Shown piece after piece: positions 35,701 through 48,644 of a stretch of DNA of 64,000 bases. The notes under the pieces are model-generated. The model searched no databases. It was not told the origin of the DNA and saw only the letters and a program-made list of their open reading frames with translations. The stretch spans positions 1,366,501-1,430,500 of the forward strand of contig NC_091975.1 of assembly GCF_036711975.1 (NCBI RefSeq), read 5' to 3'. The translations under genes and the position numbers were made by a program. Position 1 is the stretch's first letter. Every line of letters starts with the position of its first letter. This DNA comes from Onthophagus taurus (lineage: Eukaryota > Arthropoda > Insecta > Coleoptera > Scarabaeidae).

Positions 35701-38047
35701 TTGAATCAATTATCTTAATAAAAAATTTTTACATCTCTATTAATTAAGCGTCTAAGTGTAATTATGTATAAAAATGGAAAAATTAATATTTTGAGGTTAT
35801 CTCTTTAATTACTGATCAAATCAAAAATTTTTATTAACAATATTTGTTTAGAATTACTTCAGGAACAGTGTTTGTTAATAAAATTTTTTGCTAACTTGAA
35901 ATTTTAATTTCCCTCTGAATAGTATGCTATCAAAATTAATTATCTCAATAATTATTGTTTTTATCAAAAAAATGTTTTAAATAAAATTTGTTTCAATTTC
36001 GATTTTGAATCAATTATCTTAATAACAAAATTTTACATCTCTATTAATTAAGCGTCTAAGTGTAATTATGTATAAAAATGGAGAAATTAATATTTGGAGG
36101 TTATCTCCTTAATTATTGATTAAATCAAAAAATTTTGTTAACAATATTTGTTAAGAATTGCATCAGGAACAGTGTTTGTTAAAACATTTTTTTTCTAACT
36201 TGAAATTTTCATTTCTCTCTGAACAGTGTAGTACAAAAATTAATATTTTTGAGGTTATATCCTTAATTATTGATTTAATCAAAAAATGTTGTTAACAAAA
36301 TTTGTTTAGAATTACTTCAGGAACAGTGTTTGTTAATACAATTTTTTGCTAACTTGAAATTTTAATTTCCCTCTGAATAGTATGCTATCAAAATTAATTA
36401 TCTCAATAATTATTGTTTTTATCAAAAAATGTTTTAAATAAAATTTGTTTCAATTTCGATTTTTAATCAATTATCTTAATAACAAAATTTTACATCTCTA
36501 TTAATTAAGCGTCTAAGTGTAATTATTTATAAAAATGGAAAAATTAATATTTTGAGGTTATCTCCTTAATTATTGATCAAATCAAAAATTTTTATTAACA
36601 ATATTTGTTTAGAGTTACTTCAGGAACAATGTTTGTTAATACAATTTTTTGCTAACTTGAAATTTTAATTTCCCTCTGAATAGTATGCTATCAAAATGAA
36701 TTATCTCATTAATTATTGTTTTTATCAAAAAATGTTTTAAATAAAATTTGTTTCAATTTCGATTTTGAATCAATTATCTTATTAATAAAATTTTACATCT
36801 CTATTAATTAAGCGTCTAAGTGTAATTATGTATAAAAATGGAAAAATTAATATTTTGAGGTTATCTCCTTAATTATTGATTAAATCAAAAAATTTTGTTA
36901 ACAATATTTGTTAAGAATTGCATCAGGAACAGTGTTTGTTAATACAATTTTTTGCTAACTTGAAATTTTAATTTCCCTCTGAATAGTATGCCATCAAAAT
37001 TAATTATCTCAATAATTATTGTTTTTATCAAAAAATGTTTTAAATAAAATTTGTTTCAATTTCGATATTTAATCAATTATCTCTATTAATTAAACATCTA
37101 AGTGTAATTAATAATTACATCATTGATAATATATGATTGAGATTTTTTTAAGTGAGGTTATATTTTAATGAAAAACTGACACTTGACATAATAAAATAGT
37201 CATATCTTCCGTATTTATGGTAATGAAGAAACGATTTTGATACTAAATTAAAGCTTAAACTCTGTTCTTTTAAGCCATCTATTATTATGTATAGGTTGAT
37301 GTTAAAAAAAGTTGAGAAATTTTTCTTTTAAAAGAGGTCACATTTAGATGCAAGTTTTTGACATATCAAATTTAAAAAAATCATATCTAAGTTATTTATA
37401 GAAATCAAGAAACGCTTTTTATAGCAACATAAAGCTTAAAGCACGTTCTTTTTAACCATATATTATAAAGTATAGTTTGATTATACAAATATTGAAAAAA
37501 AGTTTATTTAAGTGATGTTATATTAAAAATTTTAGATTCTATATATCGACATGCATTAAGCACAGCTGTTCTTAAATTACAAGAAACGGGAAAGATTCAA
37601 GATTTAAAAAGGAAATGGTGGGAGGAAAGAAGAGGTGGTGGGCAGTGTATGGTAATTTAAAATATTTGTAATTTAATCTTGTAATAACTTTTCTTACTAT
37701 TTAAGGGTGATGGTGATCGTGAAGATGCAAAACCACTAAATTTAAAAAACGTTGGTGGTGTCTTTTGGGTAACAGTCGGCGGAACGTTAGCTGCGGTCGT
37801 TTTAGTTTTCTTGGAAATGATATTGCACGTGATGAAAGTTTCGATACAACACAAAGTTTCGTTCGTTCAACTCTTAAAAGAAGAAATGAAATTTTACATG
37901 CAATTTAAAGGCTTGGTAAAACCAGTGACCACGAGGAAAGGGTCGAAATCGCCGGAAGAGAGCGAAAAAACCAACGAACACGAGAGAATCGAACAACCAA
38001 CGTACGGGTTCTTACCTGCTATTACGAAAGGTAGCCCGATCGATTAA
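26724..38047 (+). CDS. Kainate-type ionotropic glutamate receptor subunit, nine exons
   Basis: Exons 26724-26793, 26853-27517, 27570-27851, 30899-31117, 31175-31740, 31802-32009, 32192-32417, 37536-37651 and 37706-38047 join in frame into 897 aa. In order: signal peptide, amino-terminal domain (to ~335), S1, three pore-region segments, S2, and TM4 (803-826) with a short cytoplasmic tail. Ligand contacts typical of the family are present: Arg495 in SEREEAVDF, Ala664-Thr665 in GATLNFF, and Glu713 in FMESSSIEY. The pore has LLQQG with an unedited Gln, and the gate is [10 protein letters not shown] (622-631). It should form a glutamate-gated cation channel at synapses. The amino-terminal domain is somewhat shorter than usual. 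The exon 3 donor (GTTCTT) is weak; a GTAGTT at 27894 is an in-frame alternative adding 14 residues, but 27851 gives the family spacing before GLTG. Introns 3 and 7 are swollen by satellites. Confidence 0.9.
28130..30740 (+). repeat. 190-bp satellite in intron 3 of the glutamate receptor (about 13 units)
   Basis: CCAATCCAACCCAACAATTA recurs exactly every 190 bp at about 28511, 28701, 28891, 29081, 29271, 29461 and 29651, continuing to about 30600. Variants (TCTATGTTTTT/ACAGG, then GAGTTTTAAT/CCAGG, then TCTATATTTTT/CCAGG) repeat with a three-unit rhythm over 28511-29650, a 570-bp higher-order repeat. Terminal units are diverged. Confidence 0.95.
32610..37110 (+). repeat. 303-bp satellite in intron 7 of the glutamate receptor (about 15 units)
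   Basis: CAGGAACAGTGTTTGTTAAT recurs at about 32679, 32982, 33285 and 33588, a 303-bp step. The unit is an old dimer: both halves contain a TTATCTC.(T/A)AATTATTG.T...ATCAAAAAAT...TAAA/ACAATATTTGTTT layout. Shorter (~153-bp) units near 33590-33740 and 36170-36320 are single half-units. Most of the 5.1-kb intron is this array. Confidence 0.95.
37139..37520 (+). repeat. Two diverged ~180-bp monomers at the end of receptor intron 7
   Basis: 37150-37325 and 37326-37510 align with each other (GAGGTTATATTTTAATG / GAGGTCACATTTAGATG; TATTTATGGTAATGAAGAAACG / TTATTTATAGAAATCAAGAAACG). The first matches 25780-25950. They run up to about 25 bp before the acceptor of exon 8. Confidence 0.75.
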
Positions 38048-40955
38048 ACATGAATCATTTAGAAAAATGTTTGTGGTTAAATAAATGCTAATTGGTTTTA
38101 CAAATTGTTGTTTATTTTGGAACATAAATGGAAAAATTAATGCTAATTCTAAATTTAAATTGGTTGAAATTGTAAAATGTGAAATTTTGGATATAAATTT
38201 CTGCTAGATTTTGACTTGGATGAGAAAATGACTCAGTTACACATCTACTTAGTTGACAATGGATGATATGAGTTCTATCCAATAATTGATGAACAGAATG
38301 CTAAACATGTTAAGATCTTTGGTAATAATAAGACTGAAAGAATAAGAATGTTATAAACATATTTTCGATTTTGTCGTTTCTAATTAAATTTTTCTTGGTG
38401 GTTTTGGTTTGAAGAAAGCGAATCACTGCAATCGTCTTCACCACGAACGGTTCTTTAAGGGTGCTTAAAGGAGAGAGTTTACCAGTGACCCACTTGTCTC
38501 GTGAAGATGTATGCCATCCTCGGCCTCGTGGCCAGTCGGTAGCAGCGTGCTGTGGCGCTCACCTGTCTGCAGTTCGTCAGCAGCCAGCACCGGTGGTTTT
38601 CTTCCTGGTGCACGACACGAGATTGAGAACTCTGTGTGTCCAAGCAAGTGCCGTTCTTCTTCCTCTTCTTCTTTCTCGTTTACGTTTAATAAAGCGCGCG
38701 CGCGAGTGATTTCCTCAAAGTTTTTTTATTCTTTAACGAAGAGTTTAGGAAGATCACAGGATTTCAATCCAATTTTATGAATAAACTAAAATTGTTATAG
38801 GTTTGTTATTTATTTATTAATTAATTAATTTATTTTTTATATTAATAATAATTTATATTAATTTTGTTGTTAAAAATCGTTTATTGAAATGAGATTCAAT
38901 TTAAGATGGATTTATGTAATTGGAAAAGAAAAAAGGAAGAGAAAAAAATAATCGGAGGCATCAATTCATCATCCATCAGTGGATCAGTGAAGTTCTTGGC
39001 ATGTTTGCTACAATATTATAGTTTGATTTTCCGGTTTAACGCTCTAACGAGTGTGTAATTAAAAAGTAGGTTAGGTTCTATTTCTTCGTTTTGAAAAAAA
39101 AGGCACGCTATCGAATTGCAAACTCGTTTCCTTTAAAATGTAATGTGTTAAATTTACAACCTTTTTTTAAGTTTTTCTTGTCATCAAACGTCAATTTGCA
39201 TTAATTCATTTCTTAGCTTTCAGGAATCAGATCACGATAACGAGAAAATTATTTAGATTGGGTTTAAATGTGTATGTTTTTTAAGGATTTTATTTATATC
39301 GATTAATTAATTAAGATAAAGTTTTTTCAATAAAAATTTCTTACAAACTTGGAATGTAAATAAGATCTTTTATTATTATTTTTTGGTCTCGTCCGTGTAA
39401 TTGCGCATTTCCCATAACAAAACTACACGTTCTGCATAACAGGACAACCCATTAATGAACCTCAGCCTTATTTAGCTAATTATATACTTTACGTAATATT
39501 CCTCTTCGATACCAAGAAGCTTTAGTATTGTTGCAGTTTTCATAAACTATCGACTTCCTTTTATTAAGATTTAGAAATAAAATGATTTTAATAGAAGAAG
39601 AAAGCGAAGAAGAGGAAATACACCCAAATTTAATAGGAGAAACTCGTTGGGTTTTAAAACAACTAATAATTAAAAGTTTCTCATGCGTTTTAATGTATCA
39701 AAAGTTTCTGGGCTAATTGCTGGGTTCAACTTCAATTAAGATTAGGTTTTTTTCTTCTTCCCGCATTGGTTAGTTTTTTATTTAATTAATAAGCTGTCCT
39801 AAATTTTAATTGAAACTTTTACTTTGTAATAAATACTTTAATAGCGTCTTTCTATTTCTAGATAATCCACAAAACTAAGAATAATGGACATTGGATGAAC
39901 AAGAAAATCCGAAATAATAATTAAAGTGTTTCTTAATTAAAGTGTAACAGTTTATCATTCTGATATGAATTCGAGGATAAAACGACTAATCGGTGAGTAA
40001 TTTACTAAATAAAATAAACTTTTCACTTTAATAAATTGGGATTAAATAGAAAGTGAAAATAGTCGTTTATAAGTTTTTCTAAGGTTACAGCACGCGACTC
40101 TTCATCGTTTTGGTCATTGTTTCAACTTAAAAACTGTAAACAATTTCGTCAGAAACGCGATGTCGTAAAGTTTAGAACCGGTATTGTTTTACAATTCTTT
40201 TCGCTTCGGCACGAGTTGTCCCATTGTTGTCATCGTTGTCCAAAGAAATTGAGACGTTTGTAAAGAACTTGAACTGGGCTAATAACCGCTAACGTTCGAA
40301 TTTTCAAAATGTGTAATTTTCGTTTCCTGCTTGGTTAAGACATTTTTATACGTGTGTGCTTATTATTAAAAAACAAGACCTTTGTTTTGACCTACAATTG
40401 AGGTTTAGAAATGGTTAAGAAAAATAATAACGGAGATTGAAAGAAAAACCATTATTCTTCTTTTTCTGTAAGATTTTTATCTTTGGTTAACCACTAGAAA
40501 ATTTATTTCATCTTTTTGAGATTGATAATTTAAGGCCTCCGCAGGAAAAGGAATATGGTGTTAAAAATGAAAATTTTTCAGAGAATAATGTGGCATAGTT
40601 TCCACTCAATATATTTAACGAGTAACGTTCCATTCTATTTACTTCTGATATCTACTCTTTGTACAAGCAAAAAACATTAACCGTCTGGTTTCGATAAAAC
40701 GTAATTAACGCCTTGTTTTCTCCTTTTTCCTTTAATCTATAAAGAAAAATACTGGATCCACACGATCTTTTTTCTTCCACAAACCAATAACTTCTTTAGA
40801 AAAATTGTTGTTAAAATTGAAACAACGAATTATATGTTTTCTTAAAGAGGAAAGTTTAAGCTTTACTTTGATACAAAAATTATTTCTGAATTTTCAAAAA
40901 TAAGACCTCCACGATTTTTTGAAATTACATCACATAAAATCACATCATTACATTA
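38048..40955. other. Intergenic DNA after the glutamate receptor gene
   Basis: AATAAATGC near 38081 is the likely receptor poly-A signal. A GC-richer block at 38400-38710 ends in GCGCGCGCGCGAG. Overlapping short frames there (38461-38709 plus, 38465-38647 minus) have no recognisable family. From 38760 to 40950 the DNA is AT-rich unique sequence without a supportable gene. Confidence 0.4.
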
Positions 40956-43900
40956 TTAAATCGGGTTTTATCTCAAAAATTAAAAGCTGTGGGTGAAAAT
41001 AATATTAATAAAAATTGTTCATAATACATCCACAAAGATATTATTTATTAACAATATCTTTCTAGCTTGTTCGCATTTTTAGTTATAAACAATAAAAAAC
41101 CCAAATCAAGAAGTAGTCGGTTTTGGATAAAAAGAATCGTTATATCTCAGAACCTAAAAATGTTCGGAGAAAATGTTTTGGATAAAAATTATTTGTAACC
41201 AACCAATATAACATTATCTGCAACAATTTATCTCTCAATTATAATCATTGCCAACTTAGCGGATTTAAAACCCGAAATATTTCAAATTAGGCGCATTTAA
41301 CAACAAAATCGTTTTTATCTCAAAAATTAAAAGCCGTAGATGAATATAATGTTAATAAAAATTGTTCATAATACATCCACAAAGATATTATTTATCAACA
41401 ATATCTTTCTAGCTTGTTCGCATTTTTAGTTATAAACAATAAAAAACCCAAATCAAGAAGTTCTCGGTTGTGGATAAAAAGAATCATTATATCTCAAAAC
41501 CTAAAAATGTTCAAAGAAAATGTTTTGGATAAAAATTATTTGTAACCAATCAATATAACATTATCTACAACAATTTATCTCTCAATTATAATCATTGCCA
41601 ACTTAGCGGATTTAAAACCCGAAATATTTCAAAATAAGGCGCATTTAACAACAAAATCGTTTTTATCTCAAAAATTAAAAGGCGTAGATGAATATAATGT
41701 TAATAAAAATTGTTCATAATACATCCACAAAGATATTATTTATCAACAATATCTTTCTAGCTTGTTCGCATTTTTAGTTATAAACAATAAAAAACCCAAA
41801 TCAAGAAGTTCTCGGTTGTGGATAAAAAGAATCATTATATCTCAAAACCTAAAAATGTTCAAAGAAAATGTTTTGGATAAAAATTATTTGTAACCAACCA
41901 ACATAACATTATCTGCAACAATTTATCTCTCAATTATAATCATTGCCAACTTAGCGGATTTAAAACCCGAAATATTTCAAATTAGGCGCATTTAACAACA
42001 AAATCGTTTTTATCTCAAAAATTAAAAGCCGTAGATGAATATAATGTTAATAAAAATTGTTCATAATACATCCACAAAGATATTATTTATCAACAATATC
42101 TTTCTAGCTTGTTCGCATTTTTAGTTATAAACAATAAAAAACCCAAATCAAGAAGTTCTCGGTTGTGGATAAAAAGAATCATTATATCTCAAAACCTAAA
42201 AATGTTCAAAGAAAATGTTTTGGATAAAAATTATTTGTAACCAATCAATATAACATTATCTACAACAATTTATCTCTCAATTATAATCATTGCCAACTTA
42301 GCGGATTTAAAACCCGAAATATTTCAAATTAGGCGCATTTAACAACAAAATCGTTTTTATCTCAAAAATTAAAAGGCGTAGATGAATATAATGTTAATAA
42401 AAATTGTTCATAATACATCCACAAAGATATTATTTATCAACAATATCTTTCTAGCTTGTTCGCATTTTTAGTTATAAACAATAAAAAACCCAAATCAAGA
42501 AGTAGTCGGTTTTGGATAAAAAGAATCATTATATCTCAGCACCTAAAAATGTTCGGAGAAAATGTTTTGGATAAAAATTATTTGTAACCAATCAATATAA
42601 CATTATCTACAACAATTTATCTCTCAATTATAATCATTGCCAACTTAGCGGATTTAAAACCCGAAATATTTCAAATTAGACGCATTTAACAACAAAATCG
42701 TTTTTATCTCAAAAATTAAAAGGCGTAGATGAATATAATGTTAATAAAAATTGTTCATAATACATCCACAAAGATATTATTTATCAACAATATCTTTCTA
42801 GCTTGTTCGCATTTTTAGTTATAAACAATAAAAAACCCAAATCAAGAAATTCTTGGTTGTGGATAAAAAGAATCATTATATCTCAAAACCTAAAAATGTT
42901 CAAAGAAAATGTTTTGGATAAAAATTATTTGTAACCAACCAACATAACATTATCTGCAACAATTTATCTCTCAATTATAATCATTGCCAACTTAACGGAT
43001 TTAAAACCCGAAATATTTCAAATTAGGCGCATTTAACAACAAAATCGTTTTTATCTCAAAAATTAAAAGCCGTAGATGAATATAATGTTAATAAAAATTG
43101 TTCATAATACATCCACAAAGATATTATTTATGAACAATATCTTTCTAGCTTGTTCGCATTTTTAGTTATAAACAATAAAAAACCCAAATCAAGAAGTTCT
43201 CGGTTGTGGATAAAAAGAATCATTATATCTCAAAACCTAAAAATGTTCAAAGAAAATGTTTTGGATAAAAATTATTTGTAACCAATCAATATAACATTAT
43301 CTACAACAATTTATCTCTCAATTATAATCATTACCAACTTAGCGGATTTAAAACCCGAAATATTTCAAATTAGGCGCATTTAACAACAAAATCGTTTTTA
43401 TCTCAAAAATTAAAAGGCGTAGATGAAAATAATATTAATAAAAATTGTTCATAATACATCCACAAAGATATTATTTATCAACAATATCTTTCTAGCTTGT
43501 TCGCATTTTTAGTTATAAACAATAAAAAACCCAAATCAAGAAGTAGTCGGTTTTGGATAAAAAGAATCATTATATCTCAGAACCTAAAAATGTTTTGGAT
43601 AAAAATTATTTGTAACCAATCAATATAACATTATCTGCAACAATTTATCTCTCAATTATAATCATTACCAACTTAGCGGATTTAAAACCCGAAATATTTC
43701 AAATTAGGCGCATTTAACAACAAAATCGTTTTTGTCTCTAAAATTAAAAGCCGTAGATGAAAATAATATTAATGAAAATTGTTCATAATACATCCACAAA
43801 GATATTATTTATCAACAATATCTTTCTAGCTTGTTCGCATTTTTAGTTATAAACAATAAAAAACCCAAATCAAGAAGTTCTCGGTTGTGGATAAAAAGAA

Positions 43901-44880
43901 TCATTATATCTCAAAACCTTAAAAATGTTCAAAGAAAATGTTTTGGATAAAAATTATTTGTAACTAATCAACATAACATTATCTACAACAATTTATCTCT
44001 CAATTATAATCATTGCCAACTTAGCGGATTTAAAACCCGAAATATTTCAAATTAGGCGCATTTAACAACAAAATCGTTTTTATCTCAAAAATTAAAAGCC
44101 GTAGATGAATATAATGTTAATAAAAATTGTTCATAATACATCCACAAAGATATTATTTATCAACAATATCTTTCTAGCTTGTTCGCATTTTTAGTTATAA
44201 ACAATAAAAAACCCAAATCAAGAAGTTCTCGGTTGTGGATAAAAAGAATCATTATATCTCAAAACCTAAAAATGTTCGGAGAAAATGTTTTGGATAAAAA
44301 TTATTTGTAACCAACCAACATAACATTATCTGCAACAATTTATCTCTTAATTATAATCATTGCCAACTTAGCGGATTTAAAACCCGAAATATTTCAAATT
44401 AGGCGCATTTAACAATAAAATCGTTTTTATCTCAAAAATTAAAAGGCGTAGATGAAAATAATATTAATAAAAATTGTTCATAATACATCCACAAAGATAT
44501 TATTTATAAACAATATCTTTCCAACTAGTTCCCATTTTTAGTTATAAACCATAAAATATAAATCTAGAAATTGATGTTTTTGGATCAAATATTATGTATT
44601 TATCTCAAAAATTAAAAGCTGTGGATGAGAATGATATTAATAAAAATTGTTTATAATACATTATAAAAACATAATCTATAAACGATTTCTCTTCATCCAA
44701 GCCCTATTTTTAGTTATCAACAACAAAATTCCCAAATCTCTAAATTGACGTTTTCAAATGACGTTTTTATTATTACTCAAAAACTAGGAATGGTAGATTA
44801 AAATATTGTGAATGAAAATTCTTTGTAATTAACCAACATAATGTTATTCATAGTCAATTATAATCTAACTTTGAGATCTG
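40956..44880 (+). repeat. 347-bp dimeric satellite array, about 10 units
   Basis: CTTAGCGGATTTAAAACCCG recurs at 41255, 41602, 41950 and 42297, a 347-bp step. Each unit is an old dimer of ~173-bp halves that still align (TTTTTATCTCAAAAATTAAAA ... ATTGTTCATAATACATCC versus ATTATATCTCAAAACCTAAAA ... TTATTTGTAACCAATC). Two unit types (AAGTAGTCGGTTTTGG with TTCGGAG versus AAGTTCTCGGTTGTGG with TTCAAAG) are interspersed. Units after about 44560 are strongly diverged. Confidence 0.95.
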
Positions 44881-44941
44881 GGTTGTGAACAAAATATGAT
44901 CATGACTAAAAGCATAAGTTAATGTCTGGGAGGCAACTTTT

Positions 44942-45172
44942 TTAGCAACAAAGACGTTTCCAGAATCTGCTAATCATGGCAAATTGAAGAGTGGTGATGG
45001 TAATACTTGTATAGCAAAGATCAGAACTGACAAGATAAACGAAAAACGATAGCTGGGCAAAGATGTTGTCTCGGAGATGTATCATGATAGGATGGGATAC
45101 AAAATACTCGGTGTTGAAGACATACTTATGTAGAATAAAGAATGCTGATGCGTGAATAACAATTTGAATCAA
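44942..45172 (-). pseudogene. Possible chemoreceptor (gustatory-receptor-like) exon fragment
   Basis: The minus-strand frame encodes 76 residues with two hydrophobic stretches and a closing TITTLQFAMISRFWKRL. A hydrophobic segment followed by Phe and a basic stretch is common in insect gustatory receptors. Codon use is more balanced than in the surrounding AT-rich DNA, which supports former coding. It starts at TTG, not ATG, and ends at a TAA right after KRLCC; no further exon was found. This could be a receptor relic or chance. Confidence 0.22.
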
Positions 45173-46696
45173 AAAATGGTTAAAGAAATAATACTTCCAA
45201 AGTTAATAACCGTAAATGTCAAAAACAAAGAATTAAATCGACATTAAACCCAGCCTTTAGGGAATTATTAAAGGCACATCGTTTCGGTGTACGTTCTGGG
45301 CATTATCGTTGGTCGTTCCGTACGACGTTTTCTCAGTATGTGTTATTTTTGCATCCCGGGGCTCCCCTTTAACGACCATGTCGCCGCCAAATGTATGCGC
45401 ATTATATGAATCCTTCGATCCTGAGAGGTATTTGCAAGTATAAACGGCGATAGACGACGAACTGTGTGAGCGGCACTCTTATTGAGAAGAGAACCCGCTC
45501 AATGTCGACTTTATTTATTATAAATAGACCGTCGATTTTCAATGAGACAACTCAACGAAAATATCCATAATCTAAATGAAAACTGAACAACTTTTCTCCC
45601 CACCACAAGTATAAAATAACAATTTAAAGATAAATTTGTTAACTTTATCGAATAAATTTTACGACTAGCATGTTTTATTGGTACCTTCACCGAAGGAAAC
45701 TTAATGAAAATCGATATTTGGGATCGTTCACGTAGAGAATGTGCGTTTCTTCAATTACGGTTCTCTCTCTTTCTGCTTCTTTCAATTACGGAAGCCGTAA
45801 AACTTCTTTCACGCTGATCTTTTTTTTTCTGAACGTTTGGCACTTTTCACTCCTATTTCGTCGCAGCTTTCACTATTTTCCACCAAGTTTCATCGGGTTT
45901 TCTAGATAATTGTAATCCACCGCGAATTTCCTCGTCAACAATTATTTTCGATGTCGATGTTGGGCGCGCACTTTCTTTACTTACTTTTTTTTTCTCTCTT
46001 TCTCCGTTAGAAATTAGCAGCTGGTTGACTGTGAAAAAGAAAACGAATATGGCCCATACGGCTCTTAGCCGATGGCATTTTGAAATGAGTAAGTGGAGCA
46101 AATCGTAATATATACTTTTTTTTCGACCATAAGATTGAAATCTCATCACATAAAGATTTTTTTTAAGGAATGTAAATGTTTATGCGTAATTATGTTAGGT
46201 GAAGCTCATTTAGCGAAATCGATACTGAGAGGTTTTAGCAGATTTGCAATTTTGATCGTTCAGGCGGGATTACGCTCGGAAGTGCCCGCTTTTGCTAGTT
46301 TGCGACCGCTAATCGCGTCGTTTGACACGATTTTTCGAACACAACCAGACCACGACCATCTAACATTCATTTATGTAGAAACACACGCGGGGAGAACCCG
46401 TAATTGTATTTAATCACATAGAAATGCTAAGTTCCAGGCTGTTATTAATTGTAGAAACGGTAATTAGTGTGCCAACTTAGTCTGGTGAAGATAAACACAA
46501 TTTTAATGACTCATATTTTGGCGAATTGTATTTGTTATTGATAGATATTCTTGTTTGGTGTATCTCGTGATTCTTTTAAACAACGTGAATTCCTCGCCAA
46601 TGTTCCTAGGCGTGGTGCTAATAACGCTAAAGTGGTTAGAAAGTCGTCCACTTATGGTAATGGAGTAAATAGGTAAATTTGGGTTACGCTATGGGA

Positions 46697-46706
46697 TATA
46701 AATAGG
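46697..46706 (+). promoter_or_regulatory. Candidate core promoter TATAAATAGG
   Basis: A strong TATA-box match is followed about 25 bp downstream by GGTCACAGAG, a possible initiator. No coding frame begins just downstream, so the transcript, if any, may be a non-coding first exon. Confidence 0.3.
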
Positions 46707-47229
46707 CTCGAGCTACTTCTGGTCACAGAGTCTCTTTGATTCCGAACGATGTAATTGTAAATTTATGCGGAAAGAAGCCGGTCGGTTCGAGATTTATCGT
46801 CATAACTCGTCGTCGTATCAATCACCGAGATGTGCTGCTCCGGGTTGATTTTTGTCTTCATACGAAGCTTTAAGATGAAGTTTCTCTAGACTTTCTGGTT
46901 TTTCATTTAATTTCTCCCTGCGCATCCAGGGAGAGCGTATTAGATTTCTAACGACGACTGCAATCCTGCTGTTACATTCGAGACACGTTTGGATCGTAGG
47001 TGAAAATCTACACAGCGTGTATTCCGGTACAGTTCGACGTCTGATCGGTTTCTAAGAACAAACATCCATTCCCATTTAGTTTCCAAGATCAGCGATTACC
47101 AGAAGTATACTTTAACATTTAATAATTATCTGTCTCTGCCTAAGTAGCATCCTTACAACTTGGCAAAATATCCCCAAACATCGAACAGAACCTAATTCTT
47201 ATTCTATCTAATTGTAAGTTAATTATTGG

Positions 47230-47300
47230 ATATACAGGGTGTAACAAAAAGAAATACACATTATGTTGTATGCACCTCTCGTCCTTTACCCACAAAGTAG
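47230..47300 (+). mobile_element. Possible transposon end (TATACAGGGTGTAAC)
   Basis: ATACAGGGTGTAACAAAAAG resembles the CAGGGTGT-type end seen on many insect dispersed elements. No matching second end was found nearby, so only a fragment is suggested. Confidence 0.3.
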
Positions 47301-48644
47301 AGGATCGGAAAGCTCAACCCTAATCAAACCAGAAAGCCTCGTCTGTTAAAATATAGTTGAATGACATTTCTTTAAAAATTGTTATCCCCACCTTATGCCT
47401 TCTAATATTAATTAAATTGTTCTAATTTTTTTTTGTCAATCCATTCTCTATCGTCCAACTTCTTATCTGTTGCCATCTGTGGTTTGTTTTCTTCATAGAA
47501 AAACTGAATGACAACCTCGATTAATTTCGATCGTAAAAGAACCAGAAAGAATTGAGGCGAAGAGAACGGAAGAGTACAATGGTGGCAAGTAAAGTAGATA
47601 AAGCGTTCGGCGACGTTTACTTTTCTTCATCTAGAAAGCGAATGAAGTTGATATTCTGCGTAATGGCCGGTACTGTTAGAGCGCGTTACATAATGGTCTC
47701 TCTTCACACGCCTGGCTTTTCACTTTCCGTCATTATGTCCCGTTAGGTGGAGAGGAACATGTGCCGGCCACGTTGTCGGATCGCCTCTTCTACTGTTGCT
47801 AACAGCTTTTTAATGGCAACTCTTTAATCTTGAACGCAAGGAAAAAAGGTCGTGCAGATGCAAAACGTAACGTTAAAAAGAAAAACTGAAAGAGGGAAAT
47901 CAAGATAGACAACATAAGCAGTTATTTTAGTTTTTTTTGTTGTAGTTAAGAAGAAAAATTGTAGAGATAGTAAAAAGAACGGTAAAAAAGATATACATGA
48001 GAGGGAATTTTCACTTTTCTTCATACGTAACAAACTAGTAGGGATTACTTATACATGCATTAGATAACGGACTAAAAACCATAACTTCTGAACGGTGTTA
48101 GCAAAAAAGAGTCGCTTAGTAGAGAGAGAGCGAGCGCGGACGCGTCGAATGGTAATTAAGAGGCGCGATTACACTGGCAGTCGTTTGAATAATCTCGCAT
48201 AATTTCGCGAGCGATTTTCATCGAAAACCGTTTCGTTTCCATCCGATAATGGTTCGTCGTGGACATAATAAGCTTATTGGCGCGTGACAACCTCACCGAT
48301 TGTTATAATTGAATTTAATGGTTGAACGGTGACGGTAGTTTGTCTCGATTGTGTACAAATCGGCAAGGAATTGTTCTTATGTTCTGTTCACACTCTTTAT
48401 CGCCACCAGATTTTTCATTTTTCTTAAACATATAAAGTACAACAAGGAAGCACGTATGGTTATGAACAAGAACAATAGATAATTGTCTTAATCTTTATGT
48501 TAGGAAAGAAAAAACAAAAAAAAGAGAAATGTAGCGAGTTCGAGTAATTATAGCATACAGAGTAATTGTATTAGAGCTTACAGTGTGGTCTTTCCATGTA
48601 TCTTAAAGTAAAATAGTTTTCATTTACATTTTAGGAATTAAATT

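Larger units (their letters stand above)
45173..48640. other. 3.5 kb of GC-richer unique DNA without a recognised gene
   Basis: Several stretches (about 45240-45520, 45690-46420, 46560-47110 and 47540-48400) are more GC-rich and complex than the satellites on either side. The short frames present (45853-46149 minus, 46093-46413 plus, 47552-47746 plus, 47824-48033 minus) show no protein family. This is the type of DNA in which insect enhancers or non-coding exons are found, but no function can be read from sequence alone. Confidence 0.4.

Noticed and set aside
26724-38047. Olfactory-type ionotropic receptor (IR) instead of a glutamate receptor
   Set aside because: A full amino-terminal domain, the binding Arg, Thr and Glu residues and the [10 protein letters not shown] gate are all kept, as in true kainate receptors.
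46790-46805. GGTCGGTTCGAGATTT as a tRNA B box
   Set aside because: No A box, cloverleaf or terminator is found at proper spacing.
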